From: Tiliqua scincoides
Taxonomy: Eukaryota; Chordata; Lepidosauria; Squamata; Scincidae
Length of the DNA stretch: 64,000 bases
Direction of reading: 5' to 3'
NCBI RefSeq assembly: GCF_035046505.1
Contig: NC_089822.1
Coordinates: forward strand, 270,021,024-270,085,023
Shown: positions 33,557 through 45,657 of the stretch, piece after piece
Position numbering within the stretch: the first letter of the stretch is position 1
How the letters are laid out: every line of letters starts with the position of its first letter
Position numbers and translations under genes: made by a program
The notes under the pieces: generated by a model
The model's input: only the letters and a program-made list of their open reading frames with translations
The model's database searches: none
What the model was told of the DNA's origin: nothing

Positions 33557-36500
33557 TGCGATCCTATGGTCTAGCTCTCAGCCCCTACCCAGCGAGAGGC
33601 CATTGACAGCCCTGGTTGAGGGGTGCAGGCCACCAGCACAAGGGTCTGTGGGGTGGAACCCCTTTTCATGCCTGTGGTAGCAGAAGAAACAGCACGCTGG
33701 AGCCCACTGCAGCAGCAGGACTGCTATGGTTGATTCACCAGGTGCTCCATGCCCAGGGACCAGCTGCATTGCTCTGGAAGTCCACAACCCTGGCTGGGAA
33801 CATTCAGTTGGACAGACTTCCTGATTGTTGCCTCCTGCTTAGGCAGGTTGCAGAAAAGTTGACTTCCTGAGCAGGGGAAAGTTCAGGTCACCCTTTCCAA
33901 GCTCGGTTGCTGAGGAAGGGGAAAGTGAAGCTTCACGACCTGCTTCCTTGCAAGGTGCAGCTTGTCTGACGGCGAAAGGGAGCAGCAGGCGATGCACATG
34001 CCCTGCTAGTCTCGCAACAAGGGTGCTTTATCCTCCCCCCAACCCAAACCACTTCCAGTGAATCGGTCACAAAAGGCTGTGCTGAAACGAACATGTTGGC
34101 CTGTAATTGAGGTGCTGCAAGAGTCTGTTTCTGCTGCTTCCTCTGGTGGCTGCTGTGCTTTGCACCTCTAATAGTGGAACTTTCCAGGGCCCCCGAATGT
34201 GCTCAGCACATCATTTTCACCTTACAGCAGTTGCAGAAAGAAATCAGTGTATGAAGAGTGCCTCGGGGCACGTGCAGAGTACAGATTGACGTGGTTGACT
34301 GCAGGCCCCTTGTTGATTTGCCAGGAAGGAAGTGGGCTTCCTTCCAGGCCACATGCAGACATTGAAAGCAGGGCCAAGATGCTGCTGCTGTAACAGTTAT
34401 GAGCCTGAAACAAACACCTCCCAGGCCGTGCAACAGGAAATATCTGTGAGTGCACCAGCCCCACAGCTGCTCGGGGCAGCCACTCCCTGCTGAGGCCACC
34501 ATTTTGTGCCTGTGGCTTCTCTGCAGTGTGAAATGGCTTCTGCTGCCCGGAGGAGAGTGCAGCTGCCCATCCCCTTCAGACCAGAGGTGCCCAACGGTTG
34601 TGAAGAGAAACCGAAAGCCACAGCAGTGCCAGGCTGCCGCCGTCTGGCTGGGAACCCTGAACAGGACTTTCCTTCCACTGCCCTTCCCTGGCTGCTGAAC
34701 CCGAAACCCTAGTGCCAATGATGAAGCTGTGTCCAGGAGGGGGGCACTCTGGCCTCTAGTCCTGCCCCAGAGGAGGGCATCGCGGGCTCTGGCTGTGCAA
34801 CTTGGCCTTCTGCTCCCAGCTGCTGCAAGGTCATCTCAGCAGTGTTGCAATTTCTCCACGGGCCAAACCAGGGTGAGCTCCAAAACTGAACCAGGGAGGC
34901 TTCTCCAGGGAGCTGGAACCAAACCTCAAATGTCCTCCTCCCCGAAAGCTGAAGCCCAAGCCCTGCAAGACAAGTGAGGAATCCTCTGAGTCAGGGGTGC
35001 TGTATCACTGCCTGGAGCTCCGCTGCCCCCTGCTGGCCTGTTCCTGCTCCCATGAGAAGGAAGGCAGGCGGCTTCAGAGAAATCATCTCAGGAACTGGGT
35101 GTGCAGGTCACTGTGGGGCACCCAGACAGCAGGAACAGTGAGGCCACCCAGGGCCGCTGCAGACAGCTGGCGCACGCTTGTGGCCCTGCAGAGGCTGGGA
35201 GCGGGTTCTGCAGCAGCGACACAAACAGGGCAAGAGCAGCTCTTTCATTTCACCAAGGTCTTTCTTTTAAAATTCCTCCCGGCTGCCTTTCAGTCCCAGG
35301 GAAGGGATCCGTAGAGATTTAAAGCAGCAATTAAAAAAAACAAATAATCAGACAATAAAAACACAGCAGGCCAGGGACAGAAAAGAAGCACGCGGAGGCA
35401 CCACAACCCACACAAGGCAGCCTGCTATAGTGGAATCTTGACAACTGCTTGAACGCAGATTGCATGGGAGCCAGCCTGGCTTCCTAAGGAAGGGCGTCAG
35501 GTGATGGGGGAAAGGTTGGCAGCTCAGTGGCGGAGTCTATGCTTTAACCACGGGTCCCAGATGCGCTACCTGGCAGGCAGCATCTCCAGGAGGGACTGGG
35601 AAACACCTGAGATCCTGGAGAGTCACTGAGAGCTTCTGTGCTTTTAAGAGCTGCGCAACAGGCAGAAGTTGCACAGGTGTCGCTTTCCCCATCACTGAAC
35701 CTCTCTAGTTGTAAAACAGCACATGCTGAATTTATCCCAGGCACGAAAAACATTTCTAAGAAAGAAGCATCAACTTTGTTGTGGGACAATTTCAGCTAAA
35801 GTTCATTTTCCAAAGAGCTTTCCCTGCTTGGCCCCCCCCCCATTTCCTCCTCCTTAAACCTGCCTGCAGACTCCTTCCTCCCCAGAGTTCCACCACTTGT
35901 CTGTGGCTCTTCTCTGGTCCTCCAGCTCTAATCTATCCAGCATCAGGACCGGATGCCTGGCAGTTCTGACCTGACAGTTTCAACATCCCCTCCTTTGCCT
36001 CCTTCTCACATTTCCACAGCCTATGCTCCCAGATGGGGTCCATCCATCTGGTCACTCAGAGCCCCGAAATCACAAGTCCTCCTTTGGAGTCTATGCCCTC
36101 CAAAAGCCTGTCCATGAGCAGACAGGGAGGGTCTCTTTGAGGCCAACTCTCTTCCCCTTCCCTGGCTGGTGAGTCACAGGACAAGATCAGGTTCCCTCAG
36201 CATTGCTGAGGACTGAGCGTGGGGTGGCCCAACTGGGGTCATCTCCACTTTCAGCATGTTCACCTGCAGGGAAAGAAAAAGGTAAGTAGGAACAAAAAGG
36301 GGGGTCCTGGGGGAACCACAACACCAAAATGGCTTCCTTTTTGTACTCTGTACAATGAATTTCTCAATAAATAGGAGAGTATTTTCCAAAAGCAAACCAC
36401 CACCGTTAACAAGGAGCATGCTATATGTCAATGATGAAAAGGACCCGCACCCCCACGGAGCATTGCCAGCTCCCCCCCCCCCCCAAAAAAAACTCAGGCT

Positions 36501-36868
36501 CCCTGATGCAAGATGGTCACACAGATCAGCTATGCCCCACTGCAATTTCTGGAGCCACAAAAGGAAGCCCCCCCCCCCATATCCCCAGCTTTCCTTTCTA
36601 TATTCAGGAGCAACTTTTACCTGCCTTGCACATCCAATTTAATTTGATTTCAATTTTCAATTTTACTCAATCAACCACATTCTACAGGTATTTTGTGTTT
36701 TACTTAGTCTGATGAAAGGTGGCACAGATTTGAATTTGAGAGCTGATGGCCAGAAGACTCGTATTTCACACCTGGCAGAAGTCAAAATAGTCAGAAGATG
36801 CCAACAAGGCTAAAATATCTCAGTGCTGAATGTAGAGATAAACAAGCCTTTCAGATGCAGAACTTTGC
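33557..36868. other. Intergenic, nothing firm
   Basis: No gene or clear repeat except 35010-35110, a member of the unclassified family (GCTGCCCCCTGCTGGCCTGT). C homopolymers near 35830, 36470 and 36570. Confidence 0.4.
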
Positions 36869-38327
36869 AGGTCCTCTCCTGGATTGAGACCTGGTTGAAG
36901 ACCAGGAAACAGAGAGTGGGTGTCAATGGGCAATTTTCACAATGGAGAGAAGTGAAAAGCAGTGTGCCCCAAAGATCTGTCATAAGAACATAAGAACATA
37001 AGAACAGCCCCACTGGATCAGGCCATAGGCCCATTTAGTCCAGCTTCCTGTATCTCACAGCGGCCCACCAAATGCCCCAGGGAGCACACCAGATAACAAG
37101 AGACCTCATCCTGGTGCCCTCCCTTGCATCTGGCATTCTGACATAACTCATTTCTAAAATCAGGAGGTTGCGCATACACATCATGGCTTGTACCCCGTAA
37201 TGGATTTTTTCTCCAGAAACTTGTCCAATCCCCTTTTAAAGGTGTCTAGGCTAGACGCCAGCACCACATCCTGTGGCAAGGAGTTCCACAGACCGACCAC
37301 ACGCTGAGTAAAGAAATATTTCCTTTTGTCTGTCCTAACCCGCCCAACACTCAATTTTAGTGGATGTCCCCTGGTTCTGGTATTATGAGAGTGTAAAGAG
37401 CATCTCCCTATCCACTCTGTCCATCCCCTGCATAATTCTGTCCTGGGACCAGTGCTCTTCAACCTCTTCATAAAGGACCTGGAGACGGTTGAGCAGTGAG
37501 GTGGCCAAGTTTGCAGACGACACCAAACTTTACAAAGTGGTGAAGACCAGAAGTGATTGTGAGGAGCTCCAGAAGGATCTCTCCAGACTGGCAGAATGGG
37601 CAGCAAAATGGCAGATGCGTTTCAATGTCAGTAAGTGTAAAGTGTAAAGTAAGTGTAAAGTCAGTAAGTGTAAATTCATGCACATTGGGGCAAAAAATCC
37701 AAACTTCACATATAGGCTAATGGGTTCTGTGCTATCTGTGACAGATCAGGAGAGAGATCTTGGGGTGGTGGTGAACAGGTCGATGAAATTGTCGACTCAA
37801 TGTGCGGCGGCCAATTCTATGCTTGGGATCATTAGGAAAGGTATTGAGAACAAAATGGGTAATATTATAATGCCATTATACAAATTGATGGTAAGGCCAC
37901 ACCTGGAGTATTGTGTTCAGTTCTGGTCACCACATCTCAAAAAGGACATAGTGAAATGGAAAAGGTGCAAAAGAGAGCGACTAAGATGATTAATGGGCTG
38001 GGGTACCTTCCTTAGGAGGAAAGGTGTTTGGGCGTTTGGACTCCTCTAGAAAAGAGGCGCCTGAGGGGGGACATGATTGAGACATACAAAATTATGCAGG
38101 GGATGGACAGAGTGGATAGGGAGATGCTCTTTACACTCTCACATAACACCAGAACCAGGGGACATCCACTAAAATTGAGTGTTGGGAGGGTTAGGACAGA
38201 CAAAAGGAAATATTTCTTTACTCAGCGTGTGGTTGGTCTGTGGAACTCCTTGCCACAGGATGTGGTGATGGCATCTGGCCTGGATGCCTTTAAAAGGGGA
38301 CTGGACAAATTTCTGGAGGAAAAATCT
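36869..38327 (+). mobile_element. CR1/L3 LINE, internal part, split by another CR1
   Basis: Plus-sense. Left part 36869-36975 encodes LSWIETWLKTRKQRVGVNG-like residues, right part 37443-38327 continues from PVLFNLFIKDLE through FADDTKLYKVVKTRS (the DD of the reverse transcriptase), QERDLGVVVNRSMKL and GLWNSLPQDVVMASGL. Several frame breaks. It stops at 38327 without the usual 3' UTR. Confidence 0.82.
36982..37436 (-). mobile_element. Younger CR1/L3 inserted in the CR1 at 36869-38327
   Basis: Minus-sense 3' end (455 bp) with the AAGAACAT tail at its left. Flanked by TCTGTC at 36976-36981 and 37437-37442. Removing it restores the sequence of the outer copy across CCCCAAAGATCTGTCCTGGG. Confidence 0.88.
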
Positions 38328-38415
38328 AAAAGTCTCCTTTTATCTCCCCTTTCCCTCCCTCACCATCCAGAGGGCCAACCGCTTCTCTGGTGGGTTTCTA
38401 ACATATTGGAAGAAG

Positions 38416-38416
38416 C

Positions 38417-38464
<48 letters not shown>

Positions 38465-38500
38465 TTATACCCCGCCTTTTTGCCCAACGGGCACACAATT
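38416..38500 (-). repeat. (TTA)n microsatellite on an L2 3' end
   Basis: About 16 TTA units (38417-38464) followed by TTATACCCCGCCTTTTTGCC, the same 3' end as the L2 at 26551. Confidence 0.85.
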
Positions 38501-39250
38501 CCCCTTCATGCTGCTGGCCATGCGTTCCTCACAGTCTCGCTTGGCCTCCCGTATCACCTTCTTGCATTTCTTCTGCCACAGTTTATGTGCCTTTTAATCT
38601 CCTCATTAGGGCAAGACTTCCATTGACGGAAGGGCTTCCTTGGTGATGGATCGGGCCCACCCGCCCCTTGGAGCCAGCTGCCGCCACCCCTGGCGGCGCC
38701 TCCTCCTTGGTAGGGGTGGGGGAAGAGCCTGGATGCAGCCCCCCCCGGCCGCGCCGGGTCATCGCGCAGGTTGCTGTCCGCTGGGACGGTCTCTCCTACC
38801 ACCATCATGCCCCGCCCTTGAACCCTTCTTTCGACGGCGAGGGGAGCGCTGCGGTTGGGGGGGCGCAGTGTGAGGAGGCGCCCTCGCCAGTGGGCGACGG
38901 CTGGGAAGGACAGTGCCTTGCGATGCAGCCGTGCGGGTCTTTCTTCCTTGCGCGCCTCCCTGAGTCAGGGGTGCGTCCTCTGGCTGGCTCCGGGTTGCCA
39001 TTTCTGCAACACAGAGTGGGGGGGGGGGGGGCTGGCTTCCTGGGCAGCAGCCCCTCTCCTCTCACCCGCTTCACCGCCCTCCCTCCAACGCAGCCCTGCC
39101 CTGGATGGGGTCCCGTTCCCCTTTCTCTGGCTCAGGAGCACAGATGAGGGACAGTTGGCAGGGGTGGGGGGCACAGAGGTGAGGCTCAGGTGAAGCAGGA
39201 GAGGCGACTGAGTCCAAGTTCCGGGGTGTGTGTGTGGGAGGTGTTTGGAG
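38501..39250. other. Intergenic, GC-rich, no gene recognised
   Basis: 38640-38900 is GC- and CpG-rich with open frames on both strands but no motif. Could be a small CpG island or GC-rich repeat. Confidence 0.35.
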
Positions 39251-39254
39251 GGTG

Positions 39255-39931
39255 GCAGGGAGCACACAAGAGACCTGCATCCTGGTGCCCTCCCTTGCAT
39301 CTGGCATTCTGACAGAGCCCATTTCTGAAATCAGGAGGATGCTGTCCAGAAGGGCTCAAGCTATGGCCCAGTGACTCTGACCTTCCTACCTGTGATCCTT
39401 GAGGGGTGTGGCCCTAACCCTTTATCCTTCCCTGCTCCTCTGAGCACTTCCTCTCTTGTCCTCTGACCACTGACCTGTTAAGATGGCACAAAGCAGGACT
39501 CTGATGCCCAGGCCATCTTGAGCACAAGGCATGCAGGGCGAGGCAGCTCCAGGGCCTTGCTATCTAAGTAATAGCTGAACCTCTGATCCTAATCAGATGC
39601 TGTAAATATACACTCAATGGAACTGCAAGTAAACAACTTCTTTTTTGCAACTTCAACCAGCCATTGCCTCTTTGTCTTTTTCATTGATTAGCAGTCAGCC
39701 AGGTGAGGTAGGTTCCCTGGGGTGATGCCCAAAAGGGGGGGGGGGAGTCTGCTGCTTAAGCTACTCTGCTTCCCCCCAAAGAGGAAACTATTTTTAATTT
39801 CCTCCAACAGGTTGCACATACACATCATGCCTTGTAACCCGTAATGGATTTTTTCTTCAGAAATTTGTCCAATCCCCTTTTAAAGGCAACTAGGCCAGAT
39901 GCCATCACCACATCCTGTGGCAAGGAGTTCC
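39255..39931 (-). mobile_element. CR1/L3 tail fragment split by a solo LTR
   Basis: Minus-sense. 39255-39336 (ACACAAGAGACCTGCATCCT; TTTCTGAAATCAGGA) and 39810-39931 (CACATACACATCATGCCTTG; GGCAAGGAGTTCCAC) are consecutive parts of the CR1 3' UTR and ORF end. Confidence 0.78.
39343..39809. mobile_element. Solo LTR (467 bp) inside a CR1, retrovirus-like fossil
   Basis: Begins TGTCCAGAAGG and ends CTCCAACA. Flanks GGATGC (39337-39342) and GGTTGC (39810-39815) fit a 5-6 bp target duplication with one difference, and removing it restores the CR1. No internal region left, so the family is unknown. Confidence 0.6.
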
Positions 39932-40404
39932 ACTTCTGCCACCCTCAGCTGCCCGAAGGATTCCTGATCCCTCCCTTGACTCCCCCCTTTTTGAGCTGAG
40001 TAGGCTGATGGAGGTGGGCCCAAGGGCCCCCCCCCCAAGGCAAGTATCTCAGTTGACCTCACAGATGCACCAGCCTTGGTTCCAGGACAGGACAAACAGG
40101 GACTTCTTCTTAGTGTCTACCCTGAATCTGCACCCCTGTAGCATCAACCAATTATTCTGGTCCTGCCCTTGGGCATCTCAGAGTAAGCCCCACCCTTCTG
40201 CATGGCAGCCCTTCAGATACTTAGCAATTTATTTCATAGATATCAATAGACAGTTTATGTTTATCTGTAAGTTTATTGAGTATATCATGGCCTTTTTTGT
40301 CCTTTCCCCTTTCCTTTTAATATTTATTTGATTTGTTGTTTTCACTATTGTTATTTTATTATTCACAAATAAAGGGGGAGAAATGCAATCACTATAGTCT
40401 ATGA
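39932..40404. other. Intergenic, nothing recognised
   Basis: AT-rich towards the right. No gene or clear repeat. Confidence 0.4.
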
Positions 40405-40618
40405 CAATGATTTTCAACACTGCCACAGCACGTTGGTGTGCCACAAATGGGCCACAGGTGTGCCACAGGAGTTTGGAGAGGGTCATTTAGTAGTAGGGTG
40501 ATTGGGGAATATGGCCACCCCACCCACAGGTGGTGTGCACACCACAGGTGGTGTGCGTTGTCAATTGTCGAAAACCTGACAATTTTAGTGCCTTGTCAGA
40601 TAAAGTTGGAAATCGCTC
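40405..40618. mobile_element. hAT non-autonomous element (same family as 23275-23714)
   Basis: Left CAATGATTTTCAAC and inverted right GAGCGATTTCCAAC. Shares GTGCCACAGG and ACAATTTTAGTGCCTTGTCA with the copy at 23275. Target duplication only about 5 of 8 (GTCTATGA / CTCTTGGA). Confidence 0.72.
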
Positions 40619-40959
40619 CTCTTGGAACATACCACGCACTGATTAGGGCACAGCAGTATTTCTTTATTAATAATTTTGGGTGAATATGTCATTTCTTTGC
40701 ATAAAACACTATTATTTCCATTCTTTTAAAAGCAGTCTAAATTTGACATCATTAGTGCTACACAATCTCTCACTCTATTCTTTAGGGAAGGGGATACTCT
40801 ATTACCCCAATGAGTTAATCCAGTTAGGTATTTTTTTCCCCACCATTCCTGTGCACAGCTCCTCTTCACTTTGCAGAAGGCTTTCACCATCCTGGCCACC
40901 CCTTCTTGTGACCGATCACCTGACCCCACTCATGATGATCCTCCCCTTACACTTGGAGG

Positions 40960-41117
40960 GGAGACCCTGGAATGCTCTGTAGTCCAAACTAAAAGGGACC
41001 CCAAGCCTCAGTTGTGATGAAATGCCTGTAACTCTAAAGAAGAAGTTACAGGCATTTCATCACAACTGAGGCTTGGGGTCCCTTTTAGTTTGGACTGCAG
41101 GGCATTCCAGGGTCTCC
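40960..41117. repeat. Near-perfect 158-bp palindrome (74-bp arms, 10-base loop)
   Basis: Arm 1 40960-41033 and arm 2 41044-41117 are inverted copies with two mismatches. Arm 1 starts GGAGACCCTGGAATGC and ends GAAATGCCTGTAACT. Loop 41034-41043. No terminal features of a known transposon seen. Confidence 0.92.
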
Positions 41118-42295
41118 AATTCAAGGGCTGTAATTTTCTCAAGAAAATTTTCTCCATTTTCTCAAGAAACTGAAAATCCTGGTAACCCTCTAGTAGAGAG
41201 GGAAAGAAGCACCAAGAGACACTAGGGGTGGGATGGCATTCAGTGGTTGTTTATTTCCCAAATAACAATATCAGTGAATATTCCCAAAGAAGAAGAACAC
41301 CCAGCATGAAGTGACCCCATGGAGCAGTTCCAGCTTCTTGCAGCCTCACCACCCACCAGGAAGCTCCATCAGAACCAGTGGAAGCAACAGAGAGGAGAGG
41401 AGATCAGCAATCCTGTCTTGGGATCTGGGACTAGTGGGGAGGGGACACGACTGCTTCTCAAGGAAGAATCCTGCAGTAGCTTAAAGGCAAACTGGTTTAT
41501 GAATACAGAACCATTCAGGGACCATAGCCCACAAAAGCTGCTGTCAGAATAAACCTGTGAATCAGGAAGGGGCCTCAAGACTCTTGCCTGCTTTTGTTGC
41601 AAAATTAGGAACAGCAACACCACAGACCTGGATGGCGGGTCCAAGTCAGGTTCTGAAATTCAGCATCTGCTGTGCCTTTTCCTTTCTTGGCCTCTGAAAT
41701 TTCCTTGCCCATCTTCTCCTTTCCTGCCAACAGCACAAGACCCTCCAATTCCCTAGACAAGAGTATCTCACCCACTTCAAATCCTCTCTTTCTTCACATC
41801 TCTCTCAGCCTCTCTTTCTCTCAAAACCACCTTTTCATGCCCTTTCACTTCCGCCTCTTCTGCTTTCCCTTCTTCATCTGCCTGATCTCTGCTTCACAGT
41901 AATCCCCCCCAGAACTCAAGGACCAGAACAAAACATTAATTGTTCCTCTCTGTAGAGTTTGAGATCTACACTATAGTTCAGATTCCCCTCTGAAGTCAAA
42001 GGTGAGCTGCAAAATAAGACTGACCCCATTTACCAGCAGCTGCCAGGAGGGTCCCTCTTTTCTTGCTATTCTGTGATCCCCACTTTCCTCCATCACCCTC
42101 ACCCCCAATGCAAAAGGCTTCAGTTCATTGTCCTAGCCTAGTCCAAGGGCCTTGGAGAGAAAGCACTTCCGGCATAACTCAGTAGCCTCCTGTTTATTGG
42201 CAACACATCGGGCAGAACTCCACCCCCCCCCCCAGTAAAAGACAGAAAAGAAAAATATTTTCTGGAATATTATTTATTATAATAACATGTTCATC
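41118..42295. other. Intergenic, nothing recognised
   Basis: Contains a local repeat of TTTTCTCAAGAAA near 41132-41170. No gene seen. Confidence 0.4.
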
Positions 42296-42299
42296 GGGC

Positions 42300-42643
42300 A
42301 GGAGGTCTGGTCTAGAGGGTAGAGCCTCCATTTGCCTGAAGATTAACATCCACAAGGTCGGCAGTTCGAGGCCACCGGCACCGTGCGACCTTGAAGCAGC
42401 TGGCAAGCTGCAGCTGAGCTGTTCCATCTGCTCGGAGCGTGGGAGGATGGAGGCCAGAATGTTAAACCAGATCGGAGCGTAACAGCTTGAATGTGGTGGT
42501 TCTTGAAAGAGAGAACCTTCTTTCAATTTGTAAAAATCCCTGCGTGGATTTAATAAGCCTGCCTGTGTAAACCGCCTTGAATAAAGTCTTGAATAAAGAC
42601 CAAGAAAGGCGGTATATAAATACTGTATATTATTATTATTATT
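42300..42643 (+). mobile_element. tRNA-derived SINE with (ATT)n tail
   Basis: Head with A-box-like GGTCTAGAGGGTAGAGCCTC and B-box-like CGGCAGTTCGAGGCC about 50 bp later, unrelated body (ACAGCTTGAATGTGGTGGTT), then GTGTAAACCGCCTTGAATAA, AAGGCGGTATATAAATACTG and (ATT)n. The tail resembles that at 3700-3765, suggesting shared LINE machinery. Confidence 0.75.
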
Positions 42644-42923
42644 ATTGTTTTGCTCCTGGTTATATTTGCTAAATTGATTCCTCAGACCCCCAACTGTACT
42701 TTTTCAAAATATATATTGTATGCTTCTAATTTGTTTAGGATTTTATGATCATTTTGTAGGTTGCCTTGGGCATTTGCTTTGGCAAGGGAAAGGCAGGAGA
42801 TACTTTCTTTAAATAAATAAATATTCCAGGCTGCTCCTTGGCTGTATTGCAGAATTGATTTGCAGTGACTGATGGGTCAAGCCAAGTGGTCAGAGCTGAA
42901 AAGGGTGGTTTAAAGCACTGAAC
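42644..42923 (+). repeat. Left arm of a 280-bp inverted repeat
   Basis: Reverse complement of 44885-45164, same length, few differences. Holds AATATATATTGTATGCTTCT and TTGCCTTGGGCATTTGC, L2-like 3' sequence. Confidence 0.88.
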
Positions 42924-42999
42924 TGTCATAGATCCAAGCAGAGCTCTAGTACATGGTAACAGGTGGCCCTGAGGCTGAGAGCTCATAGAACTGGCTAGC

Positions 43000-43372
43000 A
43001 TAAGAACAGCCCCACTGGATCAGGCCATAGGCCCATCTAGTCCAGCTTCCTGTATCTCACAGCGGCCCACCAAATGCCCCAGGGAGCACACCAGATAACA
43101 AGAGACCTCATCCTGGTGCCCTCCCTTGCATCTGGCATTCTGACATAACCCATTTCTAAAATCAAGAGGTTGCGCATACACATCATGGCTTGTACCCCAT
43201 AATGGATTTTTCCTCCAGAAACTTGTCCAATCCCCTTTTAAAGGCATCCAGGCCAGACGCCAGAACCACATCCTGTGGCAAGGAGTTCCACAGACCGACC
43301 ACACGCTGAGTAAAGAAATATTTTCTTTTGTCTGTCCTAACCCACCCAACACTCAATTTATTGGATGTAGCA
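43000..43372 (-). mobile_element. CR1/L3 3' end between the inverted arms
   Basis: Minus-sense with tail AAGAACAG, CGGCCCACCAAATGCCCCAG and codons for KRKYFFTQRVVGLWNSLPQD. 5'-truncated at CACTCAATTTA. Confidence 0.85.
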
Positions 43373-44684
43373 GCTTGTCTGGAGAGAAGTAGCTGAACCA
43401 CTCCCTTTTTCCCCCCCTTCCCAGCCTGACCTGACAAAGGCTGAAGTGATTGAAACGCTGATAAAACTCCAGGATTTTCAGGGAAAGTCAGTTTTTCAAA
43501 AAAAGGCAAACCCTGAGCTGCGATGACCATTTATATGGCTCTGAGTCTCCTGGATGTAGTCAACTAGTAACATTGTTCTGGGGAGCAGCTGGAGAGGGGA
43601 ATGATCCTGGAGAAAGTGAAGGGACACCTCAATGGAACCCATCTCAGGTTCTTAAGCAACACAGACATGATGGACCCTCTGGTGGTTGCAGCAAGATGGC
43701 AACAGGAAGTTTGCAGAAGGAAGCCAGATTTTAGCCTATTTTGCATTGAATATGCAGAGAGTAAATCCTAAAGATAAAAAAAATCACAGCAGATGACATA
43801 CTAAATTGAATACAAATCAGGAAAGAATATTCTCATCCCTTTTTTTTTTAGGGCTAATATGTAACACTTTTCCAATCAAAACACAAATTCACAAAACACA
43901 AAACACAAGTTCAAACCAATTTCTTCACAGATATACAAATTTGAATCAATACAGCAGCTGGAAACAGGATGCTGGAAGAAGGCCAGAGCCAGGGCAACAA
44001 ACATGCAGACAGCTGGCAGAAGGTCTTAGAAAAAGCAGTTCACAGAATGACTCTGGTGGGTTCTGTCTGCTGTCTTCTCACATACCAAGAGGAGGTGAAA
44101 CTGCAAGGGGGAAAAAGACAAGAATGGGTTGGAGGGACCCTCGTTCCTTCCAGCTCTAGGACTCTGGTGGTCTGACACCAAGAGTTGTGTGGTGCTGGCT
44201 GCCAGCAGACCTCAGAATCCACCAGCGTTCCGCACAGACAGGGTTGGTCCATTTGATGCAGTGAAGCTACACAGCAGACGATTTCAGGTAGGACTCAAGC
44301 AAGTGAGCCAACCTGCAACCTTCAAAGGCAGAAATTCTACAAGGATACCAAGAATTTTGACCCACAGGTGAATCCATTCCCAAAACCCAAATAAGCTCTC
44401 CATTTATATTCTGAGCTGACATCAACCTTCAGAGATACAGAGGAAGAAGATCTTCTCCTAGCTCAGGTGAACCCGAAGACAGACTACCTGACTGTGTGGC
44501 AAAAGTTCCACTTGTCCAATCTACTCTCCAATTTCTATTATTTATTTCTATCTATCCCCAGGAGAGCCTCTTTCGAAAGTCCCCTCTTCAAGATGGATGC
44601 CTCCCCCCACTTACCTCTGGCAGAACTGTTAGACCCCTGGTCACTTGCTACAGAGGGAGAAGAGACAGGGTGAGTGAAGATGGA
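43373..44684. other. Spacer between inverted arms, nothing recognised
   Basis: No gene, known motif or repeat borders seen. Confidence 0.4.
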
Positions 44685-44905
44685 TTTTATTTATTTATTA
44701 CCACATTTCTATCCTCCCCCCTCCCTCCAGGAAGCTCAGGGCAATGCACATCATCCCACTTCTCTCCCCACTGTATCTTTACAATAGCCCTGCGAGGTAG
44801 GTTCTGTTGACAGTGATTGGTCCCAAAATATCCAGGACAATTCAGGACTGGGCAGGGATTTGGACTTCCATCTCCTTCTACCAGGTTCAGTGCTTTAAAC
44901 CACCC
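44685..44905 (-). mobile_element. tRNA-SINE-like fragment
   Basis: Minus-sense body: TTTATTATTACCACATTTC-type tail at left, AGGAAGCTCAGGGCAATGCA, CCTGCGAGGTAGGTTCTG, then GGGATTTGGACTTCC near the tRNA-like head at the right. Confidence 0.5.
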
Positions 44906-45164
44906 CTTTCAGCTCTGACCACTTGGCTTAACCCATCAGTCACTGCAAATCAATTCTGCAATATAGCCAAGGAACAGCCTGGAATATTTATTTATTTAAA
45001 GAAAGTATCTCCTGCCTTTCCCTTGCCAAAGCAAATGCCCAAGGCAACCTACAAAATGATCATAAAATCCTAAACAAATTAAAAGCATACAATATATATT
45101 TTGAAAAAGTACAGTTGGGGGTCTGAGGAATCAATTTAGCAAATATAACCAGGAGCAAAACAAT
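44885..45164 (-). repeat. Right arm of a 280-bp inverted repeat
   Basis: Inverted copy of 42644-42923. Continues on its right into more L2-like sequence that the left arm lacks. The left arm stops at the ATT tail of the SINE. Confidence 0.88.
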
Positions 45165-45657
45165 GAACAACATCAGGAGGAAAGCATCAAGAATGGCAAA
45201 TAATATACAATAATACACAGGAACAGGAGACCCAGCCCTAGAAACTGCTACCTAAAAGTAAAACGAAATAAGAATGCTTTAGCTCTTGGCAAGAAGCTGT
45301 TAAGGAAAGGATACTTCTGAAAGAGAGGAGGACGAGCCAACAGTGAACGAACAGACATGTCTCCAGGGGTTCCTGAGAGACAGTTTGTTTTCCCCCCAAA
45401 ACTGTGGGTCTGAAGAGGATCTGAAGATCTTTGTCAGGAGAGACAAGATCTTCTACGGTGCAAGGTACCCGAGAGATTGAAAGCCCGACGGGGGAGGGGC
45501 TTTCTTCTCAGAAGAAATTGAGCCATTTGAGACAGCAATGGAGGAGGTGCAGTGATCTGCAATCAAGCTGCTGGCTCCGTGCTGAGATACCATATGGAAG
45601 AAAAAAGCATGAAGCGTGAAGTTTAAGCTGGAAATTTAAGATAAGTAAGTGTTAATA

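Noticed and set aside
35521-35570. tRNA-like string CTCAGTGGCGGAGTCTATGC
   Set aside because: No cloverleaf or B box follows; at best an old SINE head.
36174-36300. Possible terminal exon on the minus strand (acceptor CTGCAG, then VNMLKVEMTPVG to a stop)
   Set aside because: No matching partner exons and no recognisable family; a chance AG and open frame is enough to explain it.
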